Positions 6,842-14,140 are shown, numbered from the stretch's first letter. The stretch is 17,044 nucleotides of DNA from JACKBJ01 sp964549495 (GCA_964549495.1 CAZJWJ010000104.1:1-17044), one strand, 5' to 3'. The notes: a model not told the origin generated them from the sequence alone. Translations and numbers: made by a program.

Positions 6842-7861
6842 TCAGGTCCGCCATGCGGCGTCGACCGCGGCCAGCAGGCGCTCGTGGAGGGCGGCGTTGG
6901 TGGCGATCACGCCCCGATTGCGGCGCAACAAGGCACCTTGGCTGAAGTCCAAGGGCCGGCCCGCCACATCGCACACCCGCCCGCCCGCGGCCTCGACCAG
7001 GGCCGCGCCGGCGGCATGATCCCAGATCTTCTCGACGTAGCCCGGCTGGGTCGGCAGGCGCAGGTAGGCCTCGGCCGCGCCGGCAGCGACGGCGGCGTAC
7101 TTGGCCTGGCTATCGATGCGGGCCGGCGGCACCGCGATGCCCAGCGCGGCGGCCACGCGGGCCGAGGCGTCGTGGGCGGTATGGGCCGACTCGACCGACT
7201 CGCAGAGGCGGGTGCGGCGAGGGTCGGCTTCCGGGCTGACCCGGATCGGCCGGGGCTCGGCATCGAGGTCGTCCATGGGCAGCAGGAAGGCGCCCTCGCC
7301 CGGCAAGCCATAGAGGAGGCTGCCACCGGATTTGGGTCGGCCGGCCCCGGGCTCGGGCAGCCGGCCGGCCACCAAGTCTTCCGGATCCAGGTTGGGACAG
7401 CCCAGCACACCCAAGGCTGGCCGCCCCTCGAGGACCAGCGCCAGCGCGACGGCGTACTGGTCGCCGCGCAGGAAGCCCTTGGTGCCGTCGATGGGGTCCA
7501 GGGCCCAGAAGCGCGGGCTGTAGGAATCCGCATCGCCTTCGTCGATCCAGTCGAGCAGCTCGTCCGCCGTGGCATCGGGGCGAAGGGCCTGCACCCGGGC
7601 GACCACCTCGGAGCACGCTGATTCGGCGCCCGGCTGGCGCAGCGCGGCGGCATCTTCCTCGGCGATGATCGGATCCTCGGGAAAGGCTTCGGTCAGGGCG
7701 CGGCAGACCAGGGCCTGGCTGCCGAAGTCGGCCACCGTCACCGGGCTGCGGTCGCCCTTGGTCATGGCCTCCGGTTTCAGTTCGGCCTGGACGGCGCGAC
7801 ACAGGGCACTGGCCTCGCGGACGGCCGCCAGGGCGACCGCCAATTCGTCGGTCCGGTTCAT
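6842..7861 (-). CDS. Inositol-monophosphatase superfamily enzyme, PAP (3'(2'),5'-bisphosphate nucleotidase)-like
   Basis: This 339-residue protein belongs to the Li-sensitive phosphatase superfamily. Metal-binding motifs are present: EED at about 68-70 (IIAEEDA), DPIDGT at about 122-127 inside FWALDPIDGTKGFLRGDQY, and WDHAAG with Asp281. The TKGFLRG continuation and the overall length resemble Hal2/CysQ-type 3'(2'),5'-bisphosphate nucleotidases, which turn PAP into AMP and phosphate in sulfur assimilation and nucleotide recycling; inositol or histidinol phosphate are alternative substrates. The ATG overlaps the upstream membrane-protein stop as ATGA (7858-7861), so translation is coupled. It looks complete. 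Confidence 0.83.
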   Translation of the reverse strand: MNRTDELAVALAAVREASALCRAVQAELKPEAMTKGDRSPVTVADFGSQALVCRALTEAFPEDPIIAEEDAAALRQPGAESACSEVVARVQALRPDATADELLDWIDEGDADSYSPRFWALDPIDGTKGFLRGDQYAVALALVLEGRPALGVLGCPNLDPEDLVAGRLPEPGAGRPKSGGSLLYGLPGEGAFLLPMDDLDAEPRPIRVSPEADPRRTRLCESVESAHTAHDASARVAAALGIAVPPARIDSQAKYAAVAAGAAEAYLRLPTQPGYVEKIWDHAAGAALVEAAGGRVCDVAGRPLDFSQGALLRRNRGVIATNAALHERLLAAVDAAWRT

Positions 7862-8409
7862 GGCTGCTCGCGCTCCAATCGAGCTTCGAGCTCGCTGGTG
7901 AAGACCTTCCCGGCGCGGCGGCCACCGATGGATCCGGCCACGGCGGCGGCGCCCAGGTGCAGCGCGAAGGAGAGCAGCAGCGCCGGAAGGCGCTCGCGGG
8001 CCTCCAGGGCCAGCATCAGCTCGGGCGCCTCGCGCCACCACCAGTAGAGCATGGCGGCCAATAAGCCCGCGCCCTGGCCCAGGCTGCTTCCCGCGCGGCC
8101 AAGGTCGGGGACACCGTCGTCGTCGAGTCGCAGGCGCGCGCCCAAGGCCAGGCCGGCCGGCAGGCCGGTGAAGGTCCCGACGAAGAGGCCGGCGAAGGCG
8201 CCGACGAAGCTGGCGGCCAGCACGAATCCCAGGCCGCTGACGAGCAGATCGCCGAGCGGCAGATCGCCTGGCTGGCCGGAATCCCAGAATCGCAGCAGCC
8301 CGACCACCGGCCCATAGAGCGCGCCGCCGATCAGGCCTCCGACGGCGCCGGCCAGGGAGCCGATGATGCCGCCGGCACAGCCCAGGAGATCCCCGCGCTC
8401 GTCCCGCAT
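7858..8409 (-). CDS. Small integral membrane protein with two six-glycine GxxxG zippers
   Basis: I do not recognise a named family for this 183-residue protein. Hydrophobic segments lie at about 11-39, 54-91, 108-125 and 141-163. Segment 1 has glycines exactly every four residues at 13, 17, 21, 25, 29 and 33; segment 2 repeats this at 70, 74, 78, 82, 86 and 90. Such zippers pack membrane helices tightly and occur in oligomeric channels and in Gly-zipper envelope proteins. A short acidic loop, LRLDDDGVPD, separates segments 2 and 3, and the C-terminus is charged. The start ATG (8407-8409) overlaps the NUDIX stop by one base (TGATG) and the stop overlaps the phosphatase start (ATGA), so it is locked between two enzymes. 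Pore formation, scaffolding or membrane sensing are all inference. Confidence 0.72.
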   Translation of the reverse strand: MRDERGDLLGCAGGIIGSLAGAVGGLIGGALYGPVVGLLRFWDSGQPGDLPLGDLLVSGLGFVLAASFVGAFAGLFVGTFTGLPAGLALGARLRLDDDGVPDLGRAGSSLGQGAGLLAAMLYWWWREAPELMLALEARERLPALLLSFALHLGAAAVAGSIGGRRAGKVFTSELEARLEREQP

Positions 8410-9044
8410 CAGTCGAAGTAGCTCGGGCGCTTGGGATCGTCGAGGTGGGCAAAGCACTCAACCAACTGCTCCGGCGTGCTGCGGGGCGAGGAGAGCTGGG
8501 GGATGTCGTCGCGCTCGAAGAAGTCGACCGCGTCGATCTCGTGCACGTGATCCGGCAGGGCCTCGCCGCCGGTGATCCGGCACAGGAAGATCATCTTGTA
8601 GGCATGAAAGGCCGGATGGGCCCTGCCCGGCGAGCGGTTGGAGTCGAAGAGGCCGATGAGCTTGGTGGCGCGGCAGGTGAAACCGGCTTCCTCGCGCACC
8701 TCGCGCTCGGCCGCGGCCGAGGGCTCGTCGCCCACGTCGGCCCAGCCGCCGGGCAGGCACCAGTTGCCATCGCGGCGCTCGCGCACGAGGAGGATGCGGC
8801 CCCGCTCGTCGAAGCAGGCCGCGCGGACGTCCGACTTGGGCGTGGCGTAGCCCGGCTGCACCTGGAACCACTCCGCGATGGCCTCGGGCTCGGCATCGCT
8901 GTAGGCCTCGAAGATCTCGACGGCCAGTTGCTCGAGCTTACCGTAGCGCTCGAGCTCGAAGGGGTTCTCGGCATAGAAGAGGCCGCTCTGGGCGATGGCC
9001 TGGATGCTGCGCGCCCAGCTCAGCCAGGGGGGAATGCGGTTCAC
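8409..9044 (-). CDS. NUDIX hydrolase with N-terminal Nudix_N_2-type extension
   Basis: This 211-residue protein has an N-terminal helical region, PPWLSWARSIQAIAQSGL then ENPFELERYGKLEQLA, like the extension of YjhB-type ADP-ribose/nucleotide pyrophosphatases. It is followed by the Nudix box GWADVGDEPSAAAEREVREE, with intact REVREEAGF. The family hydrolyses nucleoside diphosphates linked to another group; the substrate here is unknown. The first box glutamate is aspartate (Asp of VGDEP), a conservative change. The start is GTG at 9042-9044 because AGGAAG lies eight bases upstream and the protein then begins NRIPPWLSWA, as family members do. It is the first gene of a four-gene minus-strand operon. 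Confidence 0.85.
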   Translation of the reverse strand: MNRIPPWLSWARSIQAIAQSGLFYAENPFELERYGKLEQLAVEIFEAYSDAEPEAIAEWFQVQPGYATPKSDVRAACFDERGRILLVRERRDGNWCLPGGWADVGDEPSAAAEREVREEAGFTCRATKLIGLFDSNRSPGRAHPAFHAYKMIFLCRITGGEALPDHVHEIDAVDFFERDDIPQLSSPRSTPEQLVECFAHLDDPKRPSYFD

Positions 9045-9090
9045 GCTGCTCGCTTCCTGCCTCGGGGTGGTCGAGGGCCGATGGGCCTCT

Positions 9091-9099
9091 ATCATACCA
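9091..9099 (-). promoter_or_regulatory. Extended -10 promoter of the NUDIX operon
   Basis: On the minus strand the sequence is TGG-TATGAT (9099-9091): a TGn extension plus a 5/6 match to TATAAT. No good -35 is seen 17 bases upstream, as is common for extended -10 promoters. Initiation near 9084 would leave a leader of about 40 bases before the GTG at 9044. Confidence 0.5.
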
Positions 9100-9221
9100 G
9101 CCTGCCCGGCCGCTGCCCCATGGCCGACGAGCCAGGACCGGTGCATGGCCGCGTTTCGCCGGACTCTCGCCGGGCTCTCGCCGAACTTCGCTCATGACCT
9201 CGATCGGACCGAGCATCGTCC

Positions 9222-10307
9222 ATGACCCAGCCTGCCATCTACGTCGCCGCCTCCAGCCACGGCTTCGGCCATGCCACGCGCCTGGCCTCCGTGCTGGCCC
9301 ATCTGCGCGCGGCGCGCCCGGATCTGCGCTTGATCGTGAGCTCGGTCGCGCCCCGCTGGCTCTGGGAGAGCTACCTGCCGGGCCCGCTGGAGATTCGACC
9401 GGTGGCGCTCGACCCGGGCGTGGTGCAGCCGGACAGCCTGCGAATCGATCGCCGGGCGACATTGCGGGCGCTGGAAGACTGGTGGGCAGCGTTACCGGGT
9501 CTGGCCGAGCAGGAGGCACGGGCAGCGCGCGAGGCGGGCGCGCGCCTGGTCCTGGGCGACATCCCGCCCAGCGCACCGGAGATCGCGCGCCGGGCCGGCC
9601 TGCCCTGCTGGATGCTGGGCAACTTCGACTGGGACTTCATCTACCGCGCCTGGGGCGGGCCCTTCACCGCTTTCGCCGACCGGGTGGCGGAGCTGCAGTC
9701 CGGCGCGGAGCGGCTGTTCCGCCCGCCCCTCCACACGCCCATGCCCTCCCTCGAGCGCATCGAAGAGATCGGCCTGACCGGAGGGGATCCGCGCTGGAGC
9801 GCCCGCGAGATCCGCCAGCGCTGGGGTCTGGTGGCACCGCGCGAGCGCGTTCTGCTGATCACCTTCGGCGGCCTGGGCGCGGCCTGCCTGCCTTACGCTC
9901 GCGCGGCGGCCTCGCTCTCCGACTGGCAGCTGGTCACCTGGGATCACCAGGCGCCGGCGCTGCCCAACCTCGTGCGCATCGACGACAGCCGTTGGCGGCC
10001 GGTGGACCTGATGCCGGCCGCCGGCCGGCTGCTCGGCAAGCCGGGCTACAGCACCTTCGCCGAGGCCCTGCGCCAGGATCTGCCCATCGTCACCCTGCCC
10101 CGGCCCGGCTTTGCCGAGGCCGAGATCCTGGTGGAGGGCTTGCGCGACCACGGCCGGCACCAGCTGGTCGATCGCGATTCGCTCCTGGCCGGCGACTGGT
10201 CCTTCCTGCGCCAGCCTCCCCGTCCGCCTCGCCGCGCCGAGCGGTTCGCGCGTGAAGGCAGCCGTCAGGTGGCGCGCGCGATCTCGCTGGCGCTCGAAGC
10301 GCGATAG
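9222..10307 (+). CDS. GT-B fold glycosyltransferase-like protein (MurG / L-arabinokinase N-domain type)
   Basis: A 361-residue soluble protein. It opens with IYVAASSHGFGHATRLASVL; the GFGHATR signature is found in the GT-B-like N-terminal domain of plant L-arabinokinases and in bacterial relatives of MurG. The C-terminal half has the MurG-like nucleotide-sugar loop GKPGYSTFAEALRQDLPIVTLPR at about 272-294 and a glycine-rich VLLITFGGLGA at 210-220. Donor and acceptor sugars are unknown, and no sugar-kinase domain is attached. The start has no strong ribosome site, but the protein begins at the first beta strand as expected. It is divergent from the NUDIX operon and convergent with the GT4 gene. 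Confidence 0.72.
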   Translation: MTQPAIYVAASSHGFGHATRLASVLAHLRAARPDLRLIVSSVAPRWLWESYLPGPLEIRPVALDPGVVQPDSLRIDRRATLRALEDWWAALPGLAEQEARAAREAGARLVLGDIPPSAPEIARRAGLPCWMLGNFDWDFIYRAWGGPFTAFADRVAELQSGAERLFRPPLHTPMPSLERIEEIGLTGGDPRWSAREIRQRWGLVAPRERVLLITFGGLGAACLPYARAAASLSDWQLVTWDHQAPALPNLVRIDDSRWRPVDLMPAAGRLLGKPGYSTFAEALRQDLPIVTLPRPGFAEAEILVEGLRDHGRHQLVDRDSLLAGDWSFLRQPPRPPRRAERFAREGSRQVARAISLALEAR

Positions 10308-10346
10308 GCTTCGCCAAGAGCCGGAACTCGGCGCAGCGCTACGGAT

Positions 10347-10377
10347 CGAAACCGGTTCGTGGCGCGGGCGGGTTTCG
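10347..10377. terminator. Weak hairpin between convergent glycosyltransferase genes
   Basis: CGAAACC (10347-10353) and GGTTTCG (10371-10377) can form a 7-bp stem with a 17-base loop in the 82-base gap between two convergent genes. There is no T-run, so termination is only possible. Confidence 0.25.
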
Positions 10378-10389
10378 TGGACGCCGGAT

Positions 10390-11571
10390 TCAAGCCCTCG
10401 AGGGAAGACCTGCGAGTGCGGCGCCCGACCGGCCATCGACCAGCGCCCGGAAGCGCGCGACCAGGCGGTCGAGCTCGGCTTCCCAGGTGTTGGCCTCGGC
10501 GTGGGCCCGCGCGCGAACGGCCAGGCCTGCAGCCAAGTCCGGCTCGCGCAGCAGTCGCCGCGTCTGGACCGCCAGGTCGTCCGGGCTCTCCGGCGCGAAG
10601 AGCAGGCCGGTCTCCTCGTGTCGGACGTGCTCCAGCACGCCGCCCGAAGCCGGCGCGACCACGGGCAGCCCCGAGGCCATGGCCTCCAGGACGACGTTGC
10701 CGAGGGTCTCGTTGGCGCCGGTGAAGACGAAGTGGTCGGCCGAGGCGAAGGCCCCGGCCAAGGCATCGCCGCGCAGGTAGCCGGTGAAGACGGCCGGCCG
10801 GCCGGCGAAGCCTACCTCCAGACGCTCCCACTCCGGCCCGTCGCCGACGATGGCCAGCCGCGCTTCGGGCAGCCGATCGAGCAGATCGATCAGCCAGTCG
10901 ACGCGCTTCTCGGGCGAGAGCCGGCCGACGTAGAGCAGCAGCGGCCGATCGGGCTCGCCGCCCGAGAGCTTCGTGCGCCACACATTGCTGCGCTTGGCGG
11001 GCGAGAACCGGCGGCTGTCCACCCCTCGACCCCAGATGGCCAGGTGATCGAAGCCGTGCTCGGCCAGCTCATCGGCCGTGGCACGCGAGGGACAGAGGTT
11101 GAGCGCGGCGCCGCGATGGGCCATGCGCATGCCGGCCCAGGCCAAGGGCACCAAAGGCCGCAGGCCCCAACGGGCCACGAAGCCGGGCACGTCGGTGTGG
11201 TAGGAGGCGGCCACCGGGATGCCGCGCGCCCGGGCCCAGTGCTTGGCGGCAACGCCCATCAAGAGGGGATTGGCCACGAGTACCAGGTTGGGGTCGAAGG
11301 CGGCCAGCTCGCGCCGGCCGGCCGACGTGAGGAGGGCCGTGCGCAATTCGGGGTAGAAGGGCATGGGCAGGGCCGGCAGGCCGATCACCCTGTGGCCGGC
11401 GTAGTGTTCCGGCGCGCCATTGGGGGCGAAGACCAGCGCCTCGATGCCCTCGCGCTGGAGAAACTCGAGCAGGCGGCAGAGCGTATTGACGATTCCGTCG
11501 ACCTTGGGCAAGAAGGTCTCGGCGAAGAGCGCAATCCGCAGCGTTGGGCTCGGTCGATGTGGTTGGGACAT
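10390..11571 (-). CDS. GT4-family glycosyltransferase, SQD2/MgtA-like
   Basis: A 393-residue GT-B enzyme. The N-terminal domain carries ALFAETFLPKVDGIVNTL, the acceptor-side motif of GT4 mannosyl/glucosyl/sulfoquinovosyl transferases, then SYHTDVPGF. The C-terminal domain has WGRGVDSRRFSP, LLYVGRLSPEKRVD with Arg217 and Lys222, VGDGPE, and the E-x7-E pair Glu288/Glu296 in ANETLGNVVLEAMASG. From memory, the stretch from GRGVD to the E-x7-E closely resembles plant and cyanobacterial SQD2 (sulfoquinovosyl-diacylglycerol synthesis), but MgtA/PimB-like glycolipid enzymes share it. It probably acts at the inner face of the membrane on a lipid acceptor. No strong ribosome site precedes the ATG. It is divergent from the phosphoesterase gene across 205 bases. 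Confidence 0.82.
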   Translation of the reverse strand: MSQPHRPSPTLRIALFAETFLPKVDGIVNTLCRLLEFLQREGIEALVFAPNGAPEHYAGHRVIGLPALPMPFYPELRTALLTSAGRRELAAFDPNLVLVANPLLMGVAAKHWARARGIPVAASYHTDVPGFVARWGLRPLVPLAWAGMRMAHRGAALNLCPSRATADELAEHGFDHLAIWGRGVDSRRFSPAKRSNVWRTKLSGGEPDRPLLLYVGRLSPEKRVDWLIDLLDRLPEARLAIVGDGPEWERLEVGFAGRPAVFTGYLRGDALAGAFASADHFVFTGANETLGNVVLEAMASGLPVVAPASGGVLEHVRHEETGLLFAPESPDDLAVQTRRLLREPDLAAGLAVRARAHAEANTWEAELDRLVARFRALVDGRSGAALAGLPSRA

Positions 11572-11776
11572 GTCGGCATGTTGCCAGGCGGGCGTTAAGG
11601 AGCTTGCGCAGTCCGCGTTAACAGAGGTTGATCGAGCCTTCGTGTATGGCTAAACGCGGTTTGCCTTGCCTGCCCTGTTGTGTGGGTACACTATATCTCG
11701 TCGTGGAAGATCGAGGCGCAAGCGAGCGACACGCGCTGGCATCTGATTCTTCCATCGAGTCCATCGGGAGACGTGC

Positions 11777-12637
11777 ATGGATCGTCGTGACGTCGACATC
11801 GCCATCCTATCCGATCTGCACCTGGGCACCTACGGCTGCCACGCCGACGACCTCTTGGCCTATCTGCGCTCGATCCGGCCGGGGCGACTGATCCTCAACG
11901 GCGACGTCATCGACATCTGGCAGTTCAACAAGCGCTATTGGCCCCACAGCCACACCCAGGTGGTCGAGGAGATCGTTTCCTTGATGGGCGACGGCGTGCC
12001 GGTCTACTACCTCACCGGCAATCACGACGACGCCCTGCGCCGCTTCTCGGGTTTCAGCCTGGGACAGTTCCACCTGCGCGACAAGCTGCTGCTCGAGCTC
12101 GACGGCAAAAGGCATTGGATCTTCCACGGCGATGTCTTCGACGGCTCGATCCACCACGCCCGATGGCTGGCCCGCCTGGGCGGTCTGGGCTACGACCTGC
12201 TCATCCGCATCAACCGCGGCGTCAACCACCTGCTGACGACCTTCGGCCGGCCCCGTCGCTCCTTCTCCAAGCGCATCAAGCAGGGCGTCAAGAAGGCGGT
12301 CAAGGTGGTCAGCGACTTCGAGAGCACGGCTGCCCAGCTGGCCATCGAGGGCGGCTACCATTACGTGATCTGCGGGCACATCCACGTGCCCCAGCGGCGC
12401 GTGATCCGCGACGAGCGCGGCCGGCAGGTCATCTACCTCAACTCGGGCGACTGGGTCGAGAGCCTGACCTCTTTGGAGTACTACGACGGCCGCTGGCACA
12501 TCTACCGCCACGACAAGTCCAAGCTCACGCCGGTGGTCACCCAGCCCTTGGCCCTGCCGGCGCCGCGAAGCCTGGAGCTCGACGTGGCCGCCATGACCCG
12601 CTTCGACCGCATGGACCTGCGCATCGAGACCCGCTGA
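11777..12637 (+). CDS. Metallophosphoesterase, LpxH-like (UDP-2,3-diacylglucosamine diphosphatase family)
   Basis: This 286-residue protein has the complete calcineurin-like metal site: SDLHLG (Asp13, His15), NGDVIDIW (Asp43), TGNHDD (Asn82, His83), FHGD (His117) and ICGHIH (His201, His203). Length and motif wording match the LpxH-like branch, whose founder cleaves UDP-diacylglucosamine in lipid A synthesis. No other lipid A gene is in the window, and if the host is a monoderm chloroflexote the substrate is more likely another phospholipid or nucleotide-linked lipid. A basic patch, RRSFSKRIKQGVKKAVKV (about 160-177), could contact membrane phosphates. GGGAGA a few bases before the ATG supports the start. 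It shares a divergent promoter region with the SQD2-like gene, consistent with a joint envelope-lipid role. Confidence 0.82.
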   Translation: MDRRDVDIAILSDLHLGTYGCHADDLLAYLRSIRPGRLILNGDVIDIWQFNKRYWPHSHTQVVEEIVSLMGDGVPVYYLTGNHDDALRRFSGFSLGQFHLRDKLLLELDGKRHWIFHGDVFDGSIHHARWLARLGGLGYDLLIRINRGVNHLLTTFGRPRRSFSKRIKQGVKKAVKVVSDFESTAAQLAIEGGYHYVICGHIHVPQRRVIRDERGRQVIYLNSGDWVESLTSLEYYDGRWHIYRHDKSKLTPVVTQPLALPAPRSLELDVAAMTRFDRMDLRIETR

Positions 12638-12712
12638 GCCGAGGCGGCGGCACGATCGACCTTCCGCCGTGGCCCTGCGCCGGAATCGACATCGACTCTC
12701 CCCCCGGAACGT

Positions 12713-12748
12713 GCGAGCGGGGCATCCGACATCGGGTGCCCCGCTCGC
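12713..12748. terminator. Strong two-way hairpin between convergent genes
   Basis: GCGAGCGGGGCATCCG (12713-12728) pairs with CGGGTGCCCCGCTCGC (12733-12748): 16 pairs including one T-G wobble, with the 4-base loop ACAT. It sits in the 181-base gap between the phosphoesterase and DUF4349 stops. On the plus strand a mildly T-rich CTCTGTGTTCC follows. Confidence 0.7.
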
Positions 12749-12818
12749 GCCTCTGTGTTCCAGCGAATCGAGACCGGCCTGCAATGGGCTTGTGCCAAGC
12801 CTTCGCGGCTCGAGCGAT

Positions 12819-13805
12819 TCAGCTCTGGATTCGTCGACTGCGCCAGCCGCGCCAGAGCCGGCCGAGGAGCCAGAGCAGCACGAGCAGGGGCAAGAGCAAG
12901 GGCAGGCCCACGATGCCCAACCAGATGACGATGCTGGCCAGGCCACGCGAGAGCACCCGCAGCGTGGTGAAGGCCTCGGTGGCCGTGTGCCGAGCGCTCC
13001 ACTCGGGCAAGGGGGCGGGTGTTGCGGTGGGGTTCGGAGGGATCTCGGGTGCCGGTTCGCGCAGCGCGACGGCGATGGTCGAGCGCGCCGAGCGCTGGGC
13101 CAGGTAGCGCAAGCGACCCCGCCGCTCGGCGATCTGCCCCTCGATCTCGGTCAGACGCGCGTTGACGTTCAGCGCCTCCTCCACCGACTGGGCCTGGTCC
13201 AGGAACTCGCGCACCCGAGCCCGGGTGGCCTCCAGGTTGGCGATCTGGGCTTCCAGGTCGATGTACTCCTGCGTCACGTCCGTGCCGGTGGCCGATTCTT
13301 GCTCGACCGTCTCGGCCACCTCGCGGATGCGCTGCAAGGTTTCCTCGAATCGATCCACCGGCACCGCCAAGCGAACCGTCGCCCGCCGGCCGTCGTATCG
13401 CCCGTAGTCGGTGCTGGTCTCGAGCACATATCCGCCGGCGCCGACGGCGATGGTCTCGATGCGGCTGACACCCAACTCGACATTCTCCACCAGGATCGAC
13501 ATCGTGCCGTCCTTGATGATGCGACGCTCCGCACCGACGGGTGCCAGCGGATCGCCCGAGTCGTCGGCCGGTGCATCCTCATCGGCGATCGGGACAGCCG
13601 GTGCGACCTCCGAGTCCTCGTAGTCCACGCTCTCATCGTCCGCTTCGATCGCCTCCTCGACGACGGACTGGCCGGCCGGCGCGCTGTCATAGGCCATGTC
13701 CGCGCCGCAGGCGACGAGGATTCCCGAGAGAACGAAGGCGAATGCGAGATTCCTCGTTATCCACGAGCGCATCGTGGCCTTCCGACGGAGTCGAGCAGCT
13801 GACAT
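12819..13805 (-). CDS. DUF4349-domain lipoprotein with C-terminal membrane anchor
   Basis: This 328-residue protein has a lipoprotein signal (LAFAFVLSGILVACG, lipobox cysteine 33), then an acidic low-complexity linker at about 45-90. A DUF4349 domain follows at about 93-250: RRIIKDGTMSILVENVE, TVRLAVPVDRFEETL and the coiled-coil stretch IDLEAQIANLEATRARVREF. A short Pro-rich spacer leads to a transmembrane helix at about 288-316 and a basic end (RLWRGWRSRR). The DUF4349 role is unknown. Having both a lipid anchor and a C-terminal helix means two membrane attachments. ATG 13805 is chosen because GAGGGGAGGA stands four bases upstream; an in-frame ATG at 13823 is less favoured. Confidence 0.82.
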   Translation of the reverse strand: MSAARLRRKATMRSWITRNLAFAFVLSGILVACGADMAYDSAPAGQSVVEEAIEADDESVDYEDSEVAPAVPIADEDAPADDSGDPLAPVGAERRIIKDGTMSILVENVELGVSRIETIAVGAGGYVLETSTDYGRYDGRRATVRLAVPVDRFEETLQRIREVAETVEQESATGTDVTQEYIDLEAQIANLEATRARVREFLDQAQSVEEALNVNARLTEIEGQIAERRGRLRYLAQRSARSTIAVALREPAPEIPPNPTATPAPLPEWSARHTATEAFTTLRVLSRGLASIVIWLGIVGLPLLLPLLVLLWLLGRLWRGWRSRRIQS

Positions 13806-13833
13806 GGGGTCCTCCCCTCGCAATGCGGTCGTG

Positions 13834-13839
13834 ATCTTA
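13834..13839 (-). promoter_or_regulatory. Possible -10 of the DUF4349 gene
   Basis: TAAGAT on the minus strand (13839-13834) lies about 29 bases from the start codon. It matches 4/6 of the consensus and no convincing -35 is visible. Confidence 0.25.
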
Positions 13840-13872
13840 CCTGGGACGGGCTCGATCTGGACCGCTGGCGTT

Positions 13873-13904
13873 CCGCCCGTCTGGGCGGGCGCGCGGGTGC
13901 GCGC
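13873..13904. repeat. Two back-to-back GC hairpins in a divergent intergenic region
   Basis: CCGCCC-GTCT-GGGCGG (13873-13888) is followed immediately by GCGCGC-GGGT-GCGCGC (13889-13904). Each is a perfect 6-bp stem with a 4-base loop. They lie in the 335-base gap (13806-14140) that holds no gene I can support. The plus-strand TTCTCC after the second stem is only slightly T-rich. They could insulate the divergent promoters or act in RNA. Confidence 0.45.
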
Positions 13905-14054
13905 TTCTCCTCGACATCACTTAACGGCGCGCCGGCCGGATTGGTTCCCGACCCGCGACTCCGCACCAGCATCCCGCAACTCCTCCCGTCGATACCAGCC
14001 TCGAGTTTCGCAGCCGGGCCGGTCGAATCTTCGGGCCAACACCCAACCCAACAT

Positions 14055-14084
14055 TTGACCGGCCGATGACGCCTTCCCTATGGT
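14055..14084 (+). promoter_or_regulatory. Predicted sigma70-like promoter of the methyltransferase gene
   Basis: TTGACC (14055-14060) and TATGGT (14079-14084) are separated by 18 bases. Initiation near 14091 would give a leader of about 50 bases before the ATG at 14141. Confidence 0.45.
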
Positions 14085-14140
14085 TGAAGGTCCGGCCTGC
14101 GCTTCGAGCGGGCATCGGAACCCTCTCACAAAGGAGTGTC

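Noticed and set aside
9154..9190. Short tandem CTCTCGCCG-like repeats upstream of the GT-B gene
   Set aside because: Only two to three imperfect copies of about 11 bases; too weak for a CRISPR, iteron or regulatory claim.
11572..11776. Possible promoter around TACACTATAT (11687-11696) and the short AAAC-GCG-GTTT inverted repeat (11652-11662)
   Set aside because: No -35 at acceptable spacing and only a 4-bp repeat. The region surely holds divergent promoters but I cannot place them.
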